Assembly: GCA_026394025.1 (NCBI GenBank)
Contig: JAPKZC010000229.1
Location: forward strand, 1,862-9,729
DNA length: 7,868 nucleotides
Direction of reading: 5' to 3'
Origin: Candidatus Solibacter sp.
GTDB taxonomy: Bacteria; Acidobacteriota; Terriglobia; Bryobacterales; Bryobacteraceae
Shown one piece after another: positions 5,699-7,868 of this stretch (positions are counted from its first letter, which is position 1; each line of letters opens with the position of its first letter). The notes under the pieces are model-generated. The model was not told where the DNA came from. It did not search any database and worked only from the letters and a program-made list of their open reading frames with translations. A program made the position numbers and the translations under genes.

Positions 5699-6534
5699 GA
5701 GGAACGGAGTAAAGCGATCAGGGCTTCCTCGCCGGGCTTGGCGGCGCCTTCCATCGCGACCCCGCTAAGTCCGCCGTACCGGCGGTCGCGCTTCTGGTAT
5801 TCCAACACGGCCTGCAACAGGTCCGTGCGCGTGAAATCCGGCCACAGCGTCTCGGTCACGTAGAGTTCGGAATAGGCAATCTGCCAAAGCAGAAAGTTGC
5901 TGATGCGCATTTCGCCCGAAGTGCGAATCAGTAGATCGGGGTCGGGGCACGACGCGGTATAAAGGCTGGTGGCGATCAGATCCTCGTCGATCTTCAGAGT
6001 CTGAATGCTGCCGTCCAGGCGTGCCATTTCGAGGATGGAATTGACGGCGTCGACGATCTCGGCGCGTCCGCCATAATTGATCGCCAGGTTTACCAGAAGA
6101 CCGCGGTTGGCCGCGGTGGCATCCACCGCCGCATCCAGTTCGCGGCGCACTTGCGGCGGCAGGGCTTCCAGGCGGCCGATGGCTTGCAGCCGGATATCGT
6201 GCTTCTGGAGCTCGGGCAGCTCCTGTTTGAGGTAGTAGCGCAGCAGGCGCCAGAGGGTTTCCACTTCGGCGCGCGGGCGCTTCCAGTTTTCCACGGAGAA
6301 GGCGTACAGAGTGAGCACCTTGACGCCGAGCCGCGCGCAGGTCTCTACCGCGGTTCGCACCGGGCCGATGCCGGCTTTGTGGCCGGCCACCCGCGGCAGG
6401 AAGCGGCGTCCCGCCCAGCGGCCGTTGCCGTCCATGATGATCGCGATGTGCGCCGGCAGCCGGGCAGGATCGATGGCTTGCGCCAAATCCCAGTCCTTCT
6501 CGCCCGGCTGGAGCGCTTCCAGTAGAGCCTTCAT
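5695..6534 (-). CDS. uppS: undecaprenyl diphosphate synthase (cis-prenyltransferase)
   Basis: This cytosolic or membrane-edge enzyme extends farnesyl diphosphate with isopentenyl diphosphate in cis to make the C55 lipid carrier for peptidoglycan and polysaccharide synthesis. Conserved features are present in order. The pyrophosphate-binding and catalytic D35 lies in IIMDGNGRW (32-40), followed by GHKAG (H52) and YAFSVENWKRP (77-87). The late signature DLLIRTSGEMRISNF...AYSELYV (200-226) carries R204, R210, S212 and E223. At 279 residues it is longer than the roughly 250 usual, with about nine extra residues before the catalytic Asp relative to E. coli (D26) and a short C-terminal tail. The ATG at 6534 has AAGGA (plus-strand 6543-6547) eight bases upstream, which supports this start. 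It is the first gene of a two-gene operon with cdsA. Confidence 0.96.
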   Translation of the reverse strand: MKALLEALQPGEKDWDLAQAIDPARLPAHIAIIMDGNGRWAGRRFLPRVAGHKAGIGPVRTAVETCARLGVKVLTLYAFSVENWKRPRAEVETLWRLLRYYLKQELPELQKHDIRLQAIGRLEALPPQVRRELDAAVDATAANRGLLVNLAINYGGRAEIVDAVNSILEMARLDGSIQTLKIDEDLIATSLYTASCPDPDLLIRTSGEMRISNFLLWQIAYSELYVTETLWPDFTRTDLLQAVLEYQKRDRRYGGLSGVAMEGAAKPGEEALIALLRSS

Positions 6535-6542
6535 TCAGTAAT

Positions 6543-6547
6543 TCCTT
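6543..6547 (-). promoter_or_regulatory. Shine-Dalgarno site of uppS
   Basis: On the minus strand AAGGA stands eight bases before the ATG at 6534. It is the clearest ribosome binding site in the window and fixes the uppS start. A TACCAT (6548-6553) directly upstream resembles a -10 box but has no good -35 partner and would leave a very short leader, so I do not call a promoter there. Confidence 0.6.
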
Positions 6548-6638
6548 ATGGTACACCACGGCTTCAGAAATCGCCCGTGCTTCACACTGTACGGTCTCCC
6601 TGGATAACATATGCGGCCCCGCCCGGCGCCACTCTGTG

Positions 6639-6644
6639 TACAAT
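6639..6644 (+). promoter_or_regulatory. candidate -10 box (TACAAT) placed for leaderless or near-leaderless transcription
   Basis: TACAAT matches the housekeeping -10 consensus at five of six positions and is followed by seven bases and then the ATG at 6652. Transcription would start at about the start codon itself. AGGG at 6645-6648 could act as a weak ribosome binding site only if transcription starts further upstream. No -35 hexamer is visible 16-18 bases before the box, where the sequence is G+C-rich. Confidence 0.4.
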
Positions 6645-6651
6645 AGGGCGC

Positions 6652-7868
6652 ATGGTGCGCTGTGCTGTGATGCTGCTGTTGGCGGTGGGGCTTTTTGGGC
6701 AGGTCGCGCCCTACGACGTGATTATCTCGGGAGCCCGCGTAGTGGATGGTTCGGGCTCGCCGTGGTTTCTCGCCGATATCGGAATTCGCGGCGACAGCAT
6801 TGCCGCCGTCGGCGCGCTGGGCAACCGGGCAGCCGGCGTTCGCATCGATGCCATGGGCATGGTGGTGGCCCCTGGCTTCATCGATATTCACTCCCACGGG
6901 CGGCGCGGCATCGCGGCCGTGCCCACTGCGGAAAACTATCTGCGGGAAGGCGTCACTACCATCGTGGAAGGGCCCGACGGCAGCTCGCCGCTGCCTATCG
7001 CGCCGTTCCTGGATGGCATTCGGAACCTGCCGGTGTCCGTCAACTTCGCGACCTTCGTCGGTCAGGGAAGCATACGCCAGTCGGTCATCGGGCTGGCCAA
7101 CCGCCCGGCCACCGCGGAGGAGATCGGCAAAATGAAGGAATTGGCTGCGCAAGCCATGCGCGACGGTGCCTTCGGCCTTTCCACCGGACTCTTCTATGTG
7201 CCGGGGAATTTCACGCCCACGGAGGAAGTCATCGAACTCGCTCGCGTGGTGGGAAAGATGGGCGGCATCCACATCTCCCACATGCGCGAGGAAGCCTCCC
7301 ACGTGCTGGATAGCGTGCGCGAGACCATCCGCATTGGCGAGGAGGGCGGGTTGCCCACCCAGATCACGCACCACAAGATGATCGGTCAACCCAGTTGGGG
7401 CAAGAGCGTGGACTCTCTCAAACTGGTGGATGAGGCGCGTGCGCGCGGCGTGGATGTCACCATCGATCAGTACCCCTACACCGCATCGAGCACCGGAATC
7501 GCCGCCCTCGTTCCGCAGTGGGCGCTCGAAGGCGGGCAGAAATCCACCAACGAACGCCTGGCCGCACCGGACCAGCGCGCGCGGATAAAAGCGGCGATCG
7601 TGCAAAACCTGAAGGTCGATCGCGGCGCCGGCGATCCCAAGAACGTGGCCATCGTCGACTGCGCATTCGATCGCACCCTGGCGGGCAGGAATCTCACCCA
7701 GCTCACGCAGGCGCGCGGCGCGGAACCCAGCATGGAAAACGCCGCCGAAACCGTGATGGACCTGGTCGCCAAAGGCGGCTGCTCGGCGGTGTATCACGCC
7801 ATCGCCGAAGAGGACGTGGTGCGCATCATGCGCTCTCCCTTTACCATGATCGCGAGCGATGGCGATAT
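6652..7868 (+). CDS. exported D-aminoacylase-like amidohydrolase, 3'-truncated
   Basis: This frame is open for 405 codons to the window edge. It belongs to the amidohydrolase superfamily, N-acyl-D-amino-acid deacylase branch, which removes acyl groups from D-amino acids. A likely signal peptide (MVRCAVMLLLAVGLFGQVA) implies action outside the cytoplasm. Visible motifs are DVIISGARVVDGSG at the beta-sandwich start, the metal pair H80-S-H82 (GFIDIHSH), GVTTIVEGPDG (103-110), GAFGLSTGLFYVPG, HISHMREE (H210), THHK (H240) and the catalytic Asp in IASDG (D403). In the classical D-aminoacylases a Cys in GNCG bridges the metals; here the aligned residue appears to be D109, so this is a divergent subgroup and the substrate is uncertain. 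The start is the ATG at 6652, with ATG 6670 as an alternative. It is divergent from uppS. Recycling of D-amino-acid derivatives is a possible role, by inference. Confidence 0.9.
   Translation, partial: MVRCAVMLLLAVGLFGQVAPYDVIISGARVVDGSGSPWFLADIGIRGDSIAAVGALGNRAAGVRIDAMGMVVAPGFIDIHSHGRRGIAAVPTAENYLREGVTTIVEGPDGSSPLPIAPFLDGIRNLPVSVNFATFVGQGSIRQSVIGLANRPATAEEIGKMKELAAQAMRDGAFGLSTGLFYVPGNFTPTEEVIELARVVGKMGGIHISHMREEASHVLDSVRETIRIGEEGGLPTQITHHKMIGQPSWGKSVDSLKLVDEARARGVDVTIDQYPYTASSTGIAALVPQWALEGGQKSTNERLAAPDQRARIKAAIVQNLKVDRGAGDPKNVAIVDCAFDRTLAGRNLTQLTQARGAEPSMENAAETVMDLVAKGGCSAVYHAIAEEDVVRIMRSPFTMIASDGD

Noticed and set aside
6557..6579. CACGG...CCGTG hairpin and scattered GTAC repeats between uppS and the amidohydrolase
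   Set aside because: Arms of five to six bases in a G+C-rich region are expected by chance and show no link to a promoter or ribosome binding site.
6535..7797. Minus-strand open frame of 420 codons opposite the amidohydrolase
   Set aside because: The opposite frame carries the complete amidohydrolase motif series and a signal peptide; the minus frame has no domain and runs through the divergent intergenic region.

Overview
The window is a G+C-rich bacterial chromosomal segment with dense, housekeeping-type genes. The codon use, a PEP-CTERM-type surface protein, a small zinc-ribbon protein, exported hydrolases and a uppS-cdsA pair fit a Gram-negative soil or sediment bacterium. Acidobacteria of the Solibacter/Bryobacter kind is my best guess. 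That is inference from gene style; no rRNA or other definitive marker is present.

Positions 1-2926 hold a tight plus-strand cluster. It comprises the 3' part of an AMIN/Amidase_3 N-acetylmuramoyl-L-alanine amidase, a stand-alone class I glutamine amidotransferase, a small acidic zinc-ribbon protein, and an exported metallophosphoesterase of the ADP-ribose/CDP-alcohol diphosphatase (ADPRM) type. Neighbours are joined by 4-base start/stop overlaps (TTGA or ATGA). The only gap, between the amidotransferase and the zinc-ribbon gene, is bridged by an 18-codon ORF that itself overlaps at both ends. A candidate Rho-independent terminator lies about 90 bases after the cluster.

Positions 3083-3778 (minus) encode a secreted protein with a PEP-CTERM-like C-terminus. 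It is divergent from a cytosolic GGDEF diguanylate cyclase (3916-4947, plus). The 137-base region between them carries two separate 9-base perfect inverted repeats. The second is part of a nested, symmetric dyad whose right arm includes the likely ribosome binding site of the cyclase.

Positions 4934-6534 (minus) are a uppS-cdsA pair overlapping by ATGA: undecaprenyl diphosphate synthase (the lipid carrier for cell-wall and polysaccharide synthesis) followed by CDP-diacylglycerol synthase (phospholipid synthesis). The cdsA 3' end overlaps the convergent cyclase gene by 14 bases.

From 6652 to the window edge there is a divergent, exported D-aminoacylase-like amidohydrolase. It has no stop codon before the edge.

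Several of the genes concern the cell envelope: peptidoglycan cleavage, lipid carrier, phospholipid and a sorted surface protein. I see no defence system, CRISPR array, mobile element, RNA gene or other clearly new system. The most unusual signals are the intergenic dyads at 3801-3909, the micro-ORF bridge at 1708-1764, the exported ADPRM-like enzyme, and two -10-like boxes each placed exactly seven bases before an ATG.
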